Of a stretch of 56,850 nucleotides of DNA, positions 8,369 through 16,824 are shown one piece after another (positions within the stretch are counted from its first letter, which is position 1; every line of letters begins with the position of its first letter). A model generated the notes under the pieces. That model searched no databases. It had not been told where the DNA came from and was given only the letters and a program-made list of their open reading frames with translations. A program made the translations under genes and the position numbers. Where the stretch lies: contig CALKMX010000025.1 in the NCBI GenBank assembly GCA_938091675.1, positions 1 to 56,850 on the forward strand, read 5' to 3'. This DNA is from an uncultured Opitutales bacterium. GTDB lineage: Bacteria; Verrucomicrobiota; Verrucomicrobiia; Opitutales; Seribacteraceae.

Positions 8369-10048
8369 TTACCAAGGCTGTTTTGTTGTGCTTTTCTTTG
8401 ATCTTAATCCGATTCCGTCCCCTGCCAATGCGTGACCATGCTCAACCTCCCCGGCAATCACGACTTGGTTTTTCCCCAAATTCTTCGCTTCGTACAACGC
8501 TTTGTCCGCAGTTTTGAGAAAATTGGTCAAACTGTCATCTTTGAGTGGCACGGTTGTGGCCAAACCAAGGCTAATTGATACATAATCCGAACAAGTTGAA
8601 GAAGTGTGGGGGATGTGCAAATCCCTGACTTTTTCCAAACATGCTTGGGCTACAATATTGGGATCCGTGGTGTTGGGCATGATCAGACAAAACTCTTCTC
8701 CGCCGTAACGCCCAATCATATCGACCGAACGGGTCGTGGCTTCCTGCAAGGCACCGGCTACTTCCTGAAGGCACCGATCTCCGGCAACATGCCCGTAGGT
8801 GTCATTAAACTTTTTGAAATCATCGATATCGATCATGCATATACTGATACTTTGAGAATCACGCATGCACCTGCGCCACTCGTAATTCAAATAATCAATA
8901 ATTCCTCTCTTGTTTGCCACCTTGGTCAAGCTATCCAAAACCGTCAGGCTCTTGAGCTTTTCCTGAACCGCAAGGATGCGAAAGAGATACAAGATACTTG
9001 AAATGGTGAATAATACGCCAAAGATCGCAACTAACCAGGGGGCTAAACTTCTTTTTTGTTCAACATAATCAATAAAAGGGACTCCTTTAATTCCCCAGGT
9101 ACGATTGGCAAAGGTAATGGTATCAAACTCTGCAAAGTTGGACAACTTGGAGAAGATTTCGGACTGATCTTTTGCGGATGAATAGATCGTATCAAACCCT
9201 CCTGCATCTATACTTTCCAAGGTAAACGGGGAAGAAAAATTACCCTCCAGTAATTCAAAGCTCAGGTTTCTAACGGCGGTGCTTTTCATTGCCTGATCTG
9301 CCATCTCGCCAACTTTGAAAACTCCCACAACCACACCTTTAAAAAGTTCTCTTTGGGATTCCAGGGTGACGGGCTTTCCATCATAAAGTGGGGCGAGCAC
9401 TAAAACTCCCCGAGTATTCTGTTGAACTAAACTAATCGTAGGGGTGGCATGAATTTGGTCCGTATCCCGGGCAGCTATGATGGTCTTCTTGCGATCCGCA
9501 TTGGATGCGATGTCAAAGCCATGAGCTTTTTGGTTACTAGGGTACGGCTCGATGTAAGCAACAGGTATAAAGAAGTCATCCCCCCTTTTATTTACATCCA
9601 CATGCACCAAATTGTTATGTGCATCTCTTTCGGTGATCTCGAATTCGGGAAATATTTTTCTAATATCATTAAGCAAAGAGCCGTCGAAATTCGGGGCATT
9701 TTCATCAATTTGATGAGCCGAGAACCGGGGATTCCAGGAAAGTCCCTGAATTCTATCCTGGTGTCTGCTAAGGAAAGAATCCACCATGGTTTTAAACTCA
9801 CCATATTCAACATTTTCTGAACAATCGAAGAGGCTCTTCAAACCATGCACGACCTCCACCGTTAAAAAGAGTTCACGTTGCAGGGCTTGCACCTTATCAC
9901 TGAAATCGCCTTTAAAAGAAAGCCTGATCGCATTAGTTTCCTGATCGTATACCAATTTTCCGGTATAAAACGAAACCACCACACCAATGATCAAAATAAT
10001 GAATAAGGTGGTTTTATTTTTTATTAAATCGATAACTTTTGAGAGCAT
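8369..10048 (-). CDS. CHASE-GGDEF diguanylate cyclase
   Basis: Inner-membrane enzyme of 559 residues that would make c-di-GMP from two GTP. It has an N-terminal membrane helix (about 13-32), a periplasmic CHASE-type sensor region (about 45-310), a second membrane helix (about 335-355) and a GGDEF domain from about 370. The active site is intact as RYGGEEF (449-453), and the inhibitory site RSVD lies at the correct five-residue distance (440-443), so product inhibition is expected. CHASE domains bind small extracellular ligands, but the ligand here is unknown. The C-terminal tail after about 530 is short and basic. The PilZ gene downstream is the obvious partner. The divergent DUF1080 gene starts 147 bases away. 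Confidence 0.92.
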   Translation of the reverse strand: MLSKVIDLIKNKTTLFIILIIGVVVSFYTGKLVYDQETNAIRLSFKGDFSDKVQALQRELFLTVEVVHGLKSLFDCSENVEYGEFKTMVDSFLSRHQDRIQGLSWNPRFSAHQIDENAPNFDGSLLNDIRKIFPEFEITERDAHNNLVHVDVNKRGDDFFIPVAYIEPYPSNQKAHGFDIASNADRKKTIIAARDTDQIHATPTISLVQQNTRGVLVLAPLYDGKPVTLESQRELFKGVVVGVFKVGEMADQAMKSTAVRNLSFELLEGNFSSPFTLESIDAGGFDTIYSSAKDQSEIFSKLSNFAEFDTITFANRTWGIKGVPFIDYVEQKRSLAPWLVAIFGVLFTISSILYLFRILAVQEKLKSLTVLDSLTKVANKRGIIDYLNYEWRRCMRDSQSISICMIDIDDFKKFNDTYGHVAGDRCLQEVAGALQEATTRSVDMIGRYGGEEFCLIMPNTTDPNIVAQACLEKVRDLHIPHTSSTCSDYVSISLGLATTVPLKDDSLTNFLKTADKALYEAKNLGKNQVVIAGEVEHGHALAGDGIGLRSKKSTTKQPW

Positions 10049-10172
10049 TCAAGTAATAATTAGCAGGGAAATTGGCAACTATACAACCCGTATACAAAGA
10101 ATGTATCTAGTTTTTGCAAATTATCCATTGGTAAATACCCATTCGAAGATTGCATGCTTGATTAAAGTAAAA

Positions 10173-10183
10173 AGTGTAACACT
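10173..10183. promoter_or_regulatory. Short dyad upstream of DUF1080 gene
   Basis: An 11-base inverted repeat (AGTGT-A-ACACT) ends 12 bases before the DUF1080 ATG in the divergent region shared with the diguanylate cyclase gene. It could be a repressor site, but short dyads of this size also arise by chance. Confidence 0.2.
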
Positions 10184-10195
10184 AAATATACCCCA

Positions 10196-10858
10196 ATGAA
10201 ATTTCCTCTATATTTTTTTCTTCTACAGGTATCAATCAATTGGTGTATGGGTCAAAATTCACCTGCTCAAAACTTCGAAAATTTACTAAACGGCAAAGAT
10301 TTATCTGGGTGGAAAACCAATGGAAACTGGCAGGTGCAAACCGATGGATCTCTCCTGATTGATCCACTTCCTGATCAGGAGGGATGGAAACGATTTGATG
10401 ATTACATCTTTACGGAAAAGAAGTACGGAGACTTTATCTTTGAGATGGAATACCTGTATCCACCCAAAGGAAACAGTGGGTTCTTTTTTCGGGTGGGCAA
10501 TTTAAAAAATCCTGTACAAACAGGAATCGAGGTACAAATCCTCGACTGTTTCGGTCAGAAGGATGAGAACATGACCCATCACGATCATGGTGGAATCATT
10601 ATGTTCAAAAAGCCCAAGATAAACATGTCCAGAAAACCCGGGGAATGGAACCATTTGATCGTATCCTGTGAAGGGCACCATGTACGGGTGGCCATTAACG
10701 GGATCGAGGTACAGAATGTGTTCTTGGATGATGATGCGGATGAAGGATTGCCCCCTAGTAAACTTGCGACCCGGCCAATGCGTGGCCATATTGGTCTGCA
10801 AGACCATGGTACACCTCACCGGCTGGTTTTTAGGAATTTGAAAATCCTCGAACTTTGA
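10196..10858 (+). CDS. Secreted DUF1080 (3-keto-disaccharide hydrolase-like) protein
   Basis: Protein of 220 residues with a signal peptide (about 1-19, ending near CMGQ) and one DUF1080 domain, a LamG/concanavalin-like sandwich. The family signature 'LLNGKDLSGWKTNG' opens the domain, followed by NSGFFFRVG, GIEVQILDCFG and the closing GHIGLQDHGTPHRLVFRNLKI. Family members have been linked to hydrolysis of 3-keto-glycosides, though many remain untested, so the activity here is provisional. It probably acts with the secreted sulfatases and propeller protein nearby in glycan breakdown. The nitrilase-family gene begins nine bases after its stop, so the two are likely cotranscribed. Confidence 0.85.
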   Translation: MKFPLYFFLLQVSINWCMGQNSPAQNFENLLNGKDLSGWKTNGNWQVQTDGSLLIDPLPDQEGWKRFDDYIFTEKKYGDFIFEMEYLYPPKGNSGFFFRVGNLKNPVQTGIEVQILDCFGQKDENMTHHDHGGIIMFKKPKINMSRKPGEWNHLIVSCEGHHVRVAINGIEVQNVFLDDDADEGLPPSKLATRPMRGHIGLQDHGTPHRLVFRNLKILEL

Positions 10859-10867
10859 CCGTATAAC

Positions 10868-11647
10868 TTGAAGGTTAACTTACTTCAGTTTTCCCCAGTT
10901 TGGGAAGATAAGGACAAGAACTTCGAGCAGGTTTTGCATTGGATAAACTCCAATAAACCAAGTCCTGACTCACTACTGGTATTGCCTGAGACTTTTGCCA
11001 CAGGCTTCAGTTTGAACCGGGAAGAAACGCTTGCAAATGAGCCTTACAAGACCGAATCCTTCCTCAAAGATTTATCTTCACAATTTGGCATCTGGATACT
11101 GGGAGGGATGATTAATCCCGCCACTGGCAATCAATTGATGGGAAAAAACTGCGTTGTTCTATATGGGCCAAGTGGAAAAAGGATGGGATGCTATGAAAAG
11201 ATCCATTTATTCAATCCTGCAGGAGAACAAAATGTACATCTGCCTGGCAACAAGGTTCAGATATTTGAGATCCATGGCATGAAAGTCTGCCCGTTAATCT
11301 GTTATGATCTACGATTTCCAGAGGTCTTTCGTATCGGGATAAAAAAGGGAGCCGAAGTATTTGTGGTCCATGCATGCTGGCCTAAAAAGAGAATAAATCA
11401 CTGGAAGATTCTACTGCAAGCCAGGGCGGTCGAAAACCAGGCTTATGTGGTTGGGGTAAACCGGGTGGGCATGGAACCTAATGCCGAATATGAAGGAGGT
11501 TCCATGGTGATTGATCCCCAGGGAAACATTGTCCTGGAATTGGGGAATGAAGCCATTTGTAAGGAAGCTATTTTGGAAAAGCAGTTGGTTGACCAATGGC
11601 GGGCAACTTTTCCGGTATTATCAAATCACGGAGTTTCGATTTTGTAA
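10868..11647 (+). CDS. Carbon-nitrogen hydrolase, nitrilase/omega-amidase type
   Basis: Cytoplasmic amidase of 259 residues with the Glu-Lys-Cys triad of the nitrilase superfamily: Glu41 (LPETFATGF), Lys111 (YEKIHLF) and Cys145 (LICYDLRFPE). These resemble the omega-amidase/YafV branch, which hydrolyses alpha-keto-glutaramate-type amides, so that is the best guess at substrate. The start is TTG at 10868. The sequence matches the family from its first residues (MKVNLLQFSPVWEDK), so a later start is unlikely. It is translated just behind the DUF1080 gene and ends seven bases before the convergent aldo/keto reductase stop. Confidence 0.88.
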   Translation: MKVNLLQFSPVWEDKDKNFEQVLHWINSNKPSPDSLLVLPETFATGFSLNREETLANEPYKTESFLKDLSSQFGIWILGGMINPATGNQLMGKNCVVLYGPSGKRMGCYEKIHLFNPAGEQNVHLPGNKVQIFEIHGMKVCPLICYDLRFPEVFRIGIKKGAEVFVVHACWPKKRINHWKILLQARAVENQAYVVGVNRVGMEPNAEYEGGSMVIDPQGNIVLELGNEAICKEAILEKQLVDQWRATFPVLSNHGVSIL

Positions 11648-11651
11648 ATTT

Positions 11652-11676
11652 AATCACTCACTAGCCCAGAGTGATT
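11652..11676. terminator. Hairpin between convergent genes
   Basis: An 8-bp perfect stem (AATCACTC/GAGTGATT) with a 9-base loop lies across the ends of the convergent amidase and aldo/keto reductase genes. It could act as a terminator in both directions. On the minus strand the stem is followed by AAATTT, on the plus strand by no T-run. Confidence 0.4.
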
Positions 11677-12679
11677 TGGGCAAATTAATCTTCGCCACGA
11701 TCCGGTCAATTCTATCTTCCTCTTCCTGAGTAAAACATAAATTTTGTACTGCTTTTAAATTATCTCTTATCTGATCTACTGAACTCGCCCCCATGAGGGC
11801 ACTGGTGACCTTGTCTGTGCGAAGCACCCAGGATAAAGACATTTGGGCAAGGGACTGTCCCCGGGATTTAGCCATCTCATTGAGTTCTTGAATGACCCGG
11901 ATATTCTGCTCGCTTATTTCATTTTTTCTCAGGGGAGATTGCTGGATTCGTGCCCGAGAAGCTTCAGGGATACCGTTGATATATTTATCCGTCAGCAAAC
12001 CCTGGAAGAGTGGACAGAATGCAATGATACCGATTCCATGCTGAAAACAATAATCGAGAAGCTTATCTTCAGACCAACGATTTAGCATAGAATAGTTGGG
12101 TTGGTGAATCACTGGTTTTACAAATCCCCTGGATTTGCTAATTTGCAGAACTTCTTTGGTTTGGGCAGTTATGTAACTGCTAATCCCCACATATAATGCT
12201 TTTCCTTGGGTGACTGCGGTATCCAGAGCACCCATGGTTTCTTCAAGAGGTACATTTGGATCAAAACAGTGAGAATAGAAGATGTCGAAATAATCCAACC
12301 CGGTTCGTTTTAAGGATTGGTCAAGACTGGCAAGAATGTGTTTGCGGGTACCCCCCATCCCATAAGGGCCCGGCCACATATCGTACCCAGCCTTACTGGA
12401 TACGAGAAATTCATCCCTGGGCATTTGAGAAAGAATTTTGCCAACATTAATTTCCGCAGAGCCATAGGGGGGACCATAGTTATTGGCTAAATCAAAATTA
12501 GTAATGCCCCCGTCGAATGCGGCATGAATTATTTTGGATTGTTTTTCAGTAGGTTGGCCCCCTCCAAAATTATGCCAAAAGCCTAGGCTTAATGCAGATA
12601 GTTTTAAACCTGTATTTCCACAAGTGCGGTATGGCATCCGACCATCATATCTGGACGGGGGTCGGGCCGTCGGACTCAT
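11654..12679 (-). CDS. Aldo/keto reductase, YghZ (Gpr) type
   Basis: NADPH-dependent aldo/keto reductase of 341 residues. The opening RYDGRMPYR, followed by TGLKLSALSLGFWHNFGGG, is characteristic of the YghZ/L-glyceraldehyde-3-phosphate reductase subfamily, which supports the start at 12679 rather than the internal Met15. The catalytic tetrad is visible: Asp in NFDLANNYGP, the Tyr of the same motif, Lys in SSKAGYD and His in IFYSHCFD. It is the first gene after the jetC stop on the same strand, 34 bases away, and occupies the place where jetD would be expected in a Wadjet operon. It has no resemblance to JetD and looks like an unrelated metabolic gene. Confidence 0.9.
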   Translation of the reverse strand: MSPTARPPSRYDGRMPYRTCGNTGLKLSALSLGFWHNFGGGQPTEKQSKIIHAAFDGGITNFDLANNYGPPYGSAEINVGKILSQMPRDEFLVSSKAGYDMWPGPYGMGGTRKHILASLDQSLKRTGLDYFDIFYSHCFDPNVPLEETMGALDTAVTQGKALYVGISSYITAQTKEVLQISKSRGFVKPVIHQPNYSMLNRWSEDKLLDYCFQHGIGIIAFCPLFQGLLTDKYINGIPEASRARIQQSPLRKNEISEQNIRVIQELNEMAKSRGQSLAQMSLSWVLRTDKVTSALMGASSVDQIRDNLKAVQNLCFTQEEEDRIDRIVAKINLPKSLWASE

Positions 12680-12713
12680 CTCGGAAAATATTTCCTTCTA
12701 CAATCTAGATTGA

Positions 12714-15700
12714 TCAGGACTCAGTCGACTCAGCAACCGTTTCTTCTCCAACTTCTTCGTCGGACTCTTCACTATCTTGCTTTAAATATTCATGGACACT
12801 GAGATCTCCCACAAAAGACTCCCCTTCCCTCCTCTCAACCACATGGTATCTCTCCACATAGCGCTGCACCACATGAATCTTGGCGTCAAGTGGTTGAACA
12901 ATCAATAGCTGTAAATGGAACTCCTTGAACAGATCGAGCAGATACTGGGAAAACTCATCATCGGTCTTACTGAACATTTCATCCACTGCAACCAGACGAA
13001 ATGTCTCGGTTTGTTTGCCGCCGACATCAATTCCATACTGATAAGCAATCGCGGTGGCCAAAATTGTTGAGGCTAATCGATTTTTCTCTCCACCCGATTT
13101 CCCGGCTGCTCCGCTGTAGCTTTGACGAAGAATATCTTCGTCCTTGTAAAACTCATCGGCCCGGAACTTGAACCAGTTTCGGACATCGATCACCCGCTCT
13201 GTCCAATTAAGGTCCTGTTCTAACTCGCCCAGGAACTGCTCAACCCGGTGATAACGTTCACGGCGGCGTTCATCGTCATCATCTGACTCAAGATCACCTT
13301 CAAGGGCATGCCGGCGTAGCTTCTTAAATTTACGCACCCCATCATCTCCCGCATCCTCGATCATCAACTGAATGTAGGTTTGTTCTTTGCGATCAAAAGT
13401 TACCCGAGAAAGATGTTCGTTCAATTCACTAACCCGTTTACGGATGCGGTCACGGTGTGATTCAAGTGCCTCACTGAATCCAGAGACTTCCTCGGGTACC
13501 TGAACCCGTAACAGTTCCTCAAACCTTTGGTGATTCTTGGCCAAGTCCTCCTCCTCTATTTGTTTTCGGACCTGCTCGAAGGAGGAATAGGTGGTATCGG
13601 AATAACCCTCCTCAATATCGAGAACGAGCTCATCCCGAAAAGCCTGATTTCTTCCATCCGCAATGAAGCGTTGCATTGCAGCGACATTTTTATCGCGTAA
13701 TTTATCAAGTGACACTTCGAGCTTTTGCATACGAGCATCCACCTTGTGGGTGGCCGCACGGGCCGATTCCTCAATGTCATCGGGGGATTCTGGGGGCGTA
13801 CCAAACTCCTCTTCGATTTGAGCATAAAGCTCCTGAAGTACCTCTTCCGCCTTCTCGTTGGCTTCATCAGGGTCGTCACCTTCTGCCAATTCTGGAATGA
13901 GTTCATCACGGTATTTCCCTAATAACACACGAATCGCCTCAATGCGGGTTTCATTTCTTTCGGCACGGGCTTCCACTCCCCCGATTCGCTGGAGGATTTG
14001 ATCTCTCGTACCCTGCAAAGAATCAAGCTTTTCTACCAGAGCGTCATGATCCTCCTTTAATTTTTTGAGAACATCTGAGCCTCCAACAATCACCCGTTCC
14101 TCCTCTTCCAAATCGGCAATACGGGTGGATAACCCCAACACATCGATATCGGAAAACTCATTGGCACATGCCTGTAACTGCACACCGGCACGTAATTTTG
14201 CCCGTAAGGTTTGCCTTTCAAATTCAGACTCCCTTATGGAACGACCTGCATTATCTGCTTCCTCTCGCCATTTCCCCAATGCTTCATCCAATGACTTTTG
14301 TTTGGGACTGAGATCCCATCCCATAACCCAAGTGGATGCATCACCCATAAAAAAAGTATCATCTTTTTCTCTGAACGAACCACCGGTTTTAACAACGCCT
14401 TCCAGGGTGACCGCATCGCTTACCTCATCGAACTTCTTGTTTCTTTCCTCGATGCAAAGATGGGGAAATCTCCGATTAATTTCCCACTTAAGCCAAGCCT
14501 GTCTGGATTTTTCAATCTCGGAACGGATAACGAGTTTTGCCAGCAGGGAATCATCGTCTGGTTTGACTTTAGAATGACCCGAGCTTGGACAAATAAATGC
14601 AAGCCGGTCGGCAAGATGATTTTCCTCAAGAAATTTTTCTGCTTCATCTGCAAGTTTTGGAGGAACTACAATGGTAAGGGCAAATTGACGCAGTGTACGC
14701 TCGATAGGTCCAGTCCATTTCGACTCATCCGGCAGCACCTGTACGAGCTCGGCAACAAATGGAAGCTCAGCAATATCCCGATCCAAAGCGATGGCAAGGG
14801 ATGCTCTTAAGCGGGCGATTTCCGGAGGTACGTTGGTATTTGATTCTATTAAGTAATTTCTTTCATCCTCCAATGTTTCTACCCGTTCATTGGCTTTCTT
14901 TAAATGGTAGGATACTTCCACAATCTTTTCATCAAGTTCTGAGATTTTTCCTTCCATTCTGGGGAGTTGAGAATCCAATTCCCTACGGAGAGTAAGGAAG
15001 TCGTCCTCCTGCTTGACAAAAGATCCTTTCTCCCAGGCACTTAAATGCCGTTCAAAATTTGCTGCCCGTTTATTGACCACCTCACGTTTGTCGCGCAAGC
15101 GGTCAATTTCGGCCCCCACCTGTTCAAGCCTACGGTTTTCATCGCTATCAGACAGAGCACGTTCCAAGTGGTTGAGTTTATCGCGAAACCGATCAATCTC
15201 TCCTCTAGCGGTCTTTAGCCGAGCCCTCTCGGCCTCTTCCTGATGATTTAATTCGTCGATCCAATCTGTCCTACGCTCCAACTCTGCCTGTGCGTAAAAG
15301 GGCTCGATGGTCTGTCTGATTTTTTCCGTATTTGCACGCAGGTTCATCGAATCCAGGAACTGGGCATGAGTATTCTGAATTTCATCCAGCTGCTCAATTT
15401 GATAGGATGCAGTCTCGATCCTACGATGCGTGCTGCGAAGATCATCAAATCTTTCCTGCAGAGCAATTAATTTTTCTTTGGCTCCGCCATCATCAAGCAT
15501 GTGCTCTCTGATAAATTGGGTTAGGTCCTTCACATCTTTGATGCAGACTGCTTGATTAAAAATCGACATGGGTGAACGGGTGCCCAAATCTGCATCCAGA
15601 AAAAGCATGGATTCGAATTTTTTGTGATAGGCAGTAAAAGAATCAATGGTGTTGTAACCCCGTTCCTTGAGGATGCGTCTTACATTGTCTGAGTCACCGA

Positions 15701-16208
15701 GCCGATTGAAGTCCCCCTCGATAGTAAGCTTCCTTTTTTCTACCATGAATACCTTGTCTACTTTACCAGATGGCAAACACCACAGGATCTGGACTAGAGT
15801 AACCTCTGACTGGTACGCTTCATTAAAAAAATGGGCAAGCAATACGGTATAGGTTTCACCGGGCTTGCGCAGAGTTTCCTTACGGCCTTGCCCAGTTACT
15901 GAGTCATGTATTTCAGAATATGCACCAAGTACATAATCCCTTTCGTTTCGCTCTCGGCTACCTGCCTGGCTGGAAGCAACATTGTAGTTCCTAACCCGGT
16001 TAGGGACAAGCAATGTAAGCAGGGCATCCACTAAAGTTGATTTCCCTGATCCGTTGCGTCCGGTTATCATTGAAGTGCGCCCATCCGGTCTGATCGTATA
16101 TACCTTGTCGTGAAAGGTTCCCCAATTAAGCAAAGACAGTTCATGCAGGCGGTAACCGGCTGTTGATTTATCCGGTGAAAATTCAAGTTCTAATTGAGAC
16201 TCAAGCAT
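12714..16208 (-). CDS. jetC: JetC/MksB-like SMC ATPase
   Basis: SMC-type motor ATPase of 1164 residues, the MukB-like subunit of Wadjet/MksBEF complexes. It has Walker A GRNGSGKST (50-58), long coiled coils on either side of a central hinge-like region (about 480-640), the ABC signature KSGGEK (about 1037-1042) and Walker B VAVDE (about 1073-1077), so the ATPase looks functional. JetC of known Wadjet systems is close to this length. It overlaps jetB by eight bases and is the third gene of a tightly coupled operon. The C-terminus after about 1145 is an acidic tail rich in Asp, Glu and Ser that is not needed for the fold. In Wadjet the complex extrudes loops on circular plasmids and JetD cuts them. 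Without JetD the complex may serve DNA organisation instead. Confidence 0.92.
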   Translation of the reverse strand: MLESQLELEFSPDKSTAGYRLHELSLLNWGTFHDKVYTIRPDGRTSMITGRNGSGKSTLVDALLTLLVPNRVRNYNVASSQAGSRERNERDYVLGAYSEIHDSVTGQGRKETLRKPGETYTVLLAHFFNEAYQSEVTLVQILWCLPSGKVDKVFMVEKRKLTIEGDFNRLGDSDNVRRILKERGYNTIDSFTAYHKKFESMLFLDADLGTRSPMSIFNQAVCIKDVKDLTQFIREHMLDDGGAKEKLIALQERFDDLRSTHRRIETASYQIEQLDEIQNTHAQFLDSMNLRANTEKIRQTIEPFYAQAELERRTDWIDELNHQEEAERARLKTARGEIDRFRDKLNHLERALSDSDENRRLEQVGAEIDRLRDKREVVNKRAANFERHLSAWEKGSFVKQEDDFLTLRRELDSQLPRMEGKISELDEKIVEVSYHLKKANERVETLEDERNYLIESNTNVPPEIARLRASLAIALDRDIAELPFVAELVQVLPDESKWTGPIERTLRQFALTIVVPPKLADEAEKFLEENHLADRLAFICPSSGHSKVKPDDDSLLAKLVIRSEIEKSRQAWLKWEINRRFPHLCIEERNKKFDEVSDAVTLEGVVKTGGSFREKDDTFFMGDASTWVMGWDLSPKQKSLDEALGKWREEADNAGRSIRESEFERQTLRAKLRAGVQLQACANEFSDIDVLGLSTRIADLEEEERVIVGGSDVLKKLKEDHDALVEKLDSLQGTRDQILQRIGGVEARAERNETRIEAIRVLLGKYRDELIPELAEGDDPDEANEKAEEVLQELYAQIEEEFGTPPESPDDIEESARAATHKVDARMQKLEVSLDKLRDKNVAAMQRFIADGRNQAFRDELVLDIEEGYSDTTYSSFEQVRKQIEEEDLAKNHQRFEELLRVQVPEEVSGFSEALESHRDRIRKRVSELNEHLSRVTFDRKEQTYIQLMIEDAGDDGVRKFKKLRRHALEGDLESDDDDERRRERYHRVEQFLGELEQDLNWTERVIDVRNWFKFRADEFYKDEDILRQSYSGAAGKSGGEKNRLASTILATAIAYQYGIDVGGKQTETFRLVAVDEMFSKTDDEFSQYLLDLFKEFHLQLLIVQPLDAKIHVVQRYVERYHVVERREGESFVGDLSVHEYLKQDSEESDEEVGEETVAESTES

Positions 16209-16824
16209 CTTCTTCCTCCATTTCCTCGTCGAGACCAGGGGCTCTTCGTTTAATTTGATTTTTTACTTCAGTGAGTTTTTCAGGAGGCAATTTGGCCTTA
16301 ATGATTCGCTCAACTCGGTAAAGGCCCTCATCCTTATCACGAACTTTTTTTATAATGCCCCACTCCTCAAATTTATTGATAAGTCCAGCAATCTGACGAT
16401 GGACTTTTTTCTCGTCGTGAAGCTCAGGATAATACGGAGCCATTAGCTCGGTAAGATCAAGGCTCGATCGATAAAGATGATCTCCCTCTTCCTGGTTCTG
16501 CTCAAAGCGCATCAGCTCTTCACGTAATAAAACCATAAAAATAGTCTGGTGATAGGAAAGGCGGGTACGGCGTAACACCCGTGGCAACGGAGAGGATGTG
16601 ACATCATCCCAATTCTCATCCTCCTCGGAATCTTCTTCACGCTGCCTAACATAGGCATAACCGGCGGAGTCATCCCGGGCTACATCTAGCCCCATCTCTC
16701 CAAAATGGCCTTTAATTTTTTCCCATTCTGCCCCAAGGCGACTCCAAAGATCCAAGTCTTCCTGATAAATAGGACCGTTCAATAAGCGAACGATTACATG
16801 TCGGTGAGTGATGGCTGGATTCAT
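16201..16824 (-). CDS. jetB: JetB/MksE-like DUF4194 kite subunit
   Basis: Protein of 207 residues matching the DUF4194 family, the MukE-like winged-helix (kite) subunit that binds the kleisin in MukBEF-type complexes. Supporting features are its length, its acidic middle (EDSEEDENWDD), the motif LRRTRLSYHQTIFMVLLREEL and a C-terminal winged helix with GLINKFEEWGIIKKV. It overlaps jetA by the four bases ATGA and jetC by eight, which gives strict translational coupling and keeps the three subunits in fixed ratio. Confidence 0.87.
   Translation of the reverse strand: MNPAITHRHVIVRLLNGPIYQEDLDLWSRLGAEWEKIKGHFGEMGLDVARDDSAGYAYVRQREEDSEEDENWDDVTSSPLPRVLRRTRLSYHQTIFMVLLREELMRFEQNQEEGDHLYRSSLDLTELMAPYYPELHDEKKVHRQIAGLINKFEEWGIIKKVRDKDEGLYRVERIIKAKLPPEKLTEVKNQIKRRAPGLDEEMEEEDA

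Noticed and set aside
11654-12679. The gene after jetC as a candidate JetD
   Set aside because: It has the complete aldo/keto reductase tetrad and the YghZ N-terminus and no sign of a Toprim-like nuclease domain.
14065-14810. Two open frames of 170 codons on the plus strand inside jetC
   Set aside because: They lie entirely antisense to a protein with clear SMC motifs, have no family-like motifs and no start signal; they are by-products of its coding sequence.
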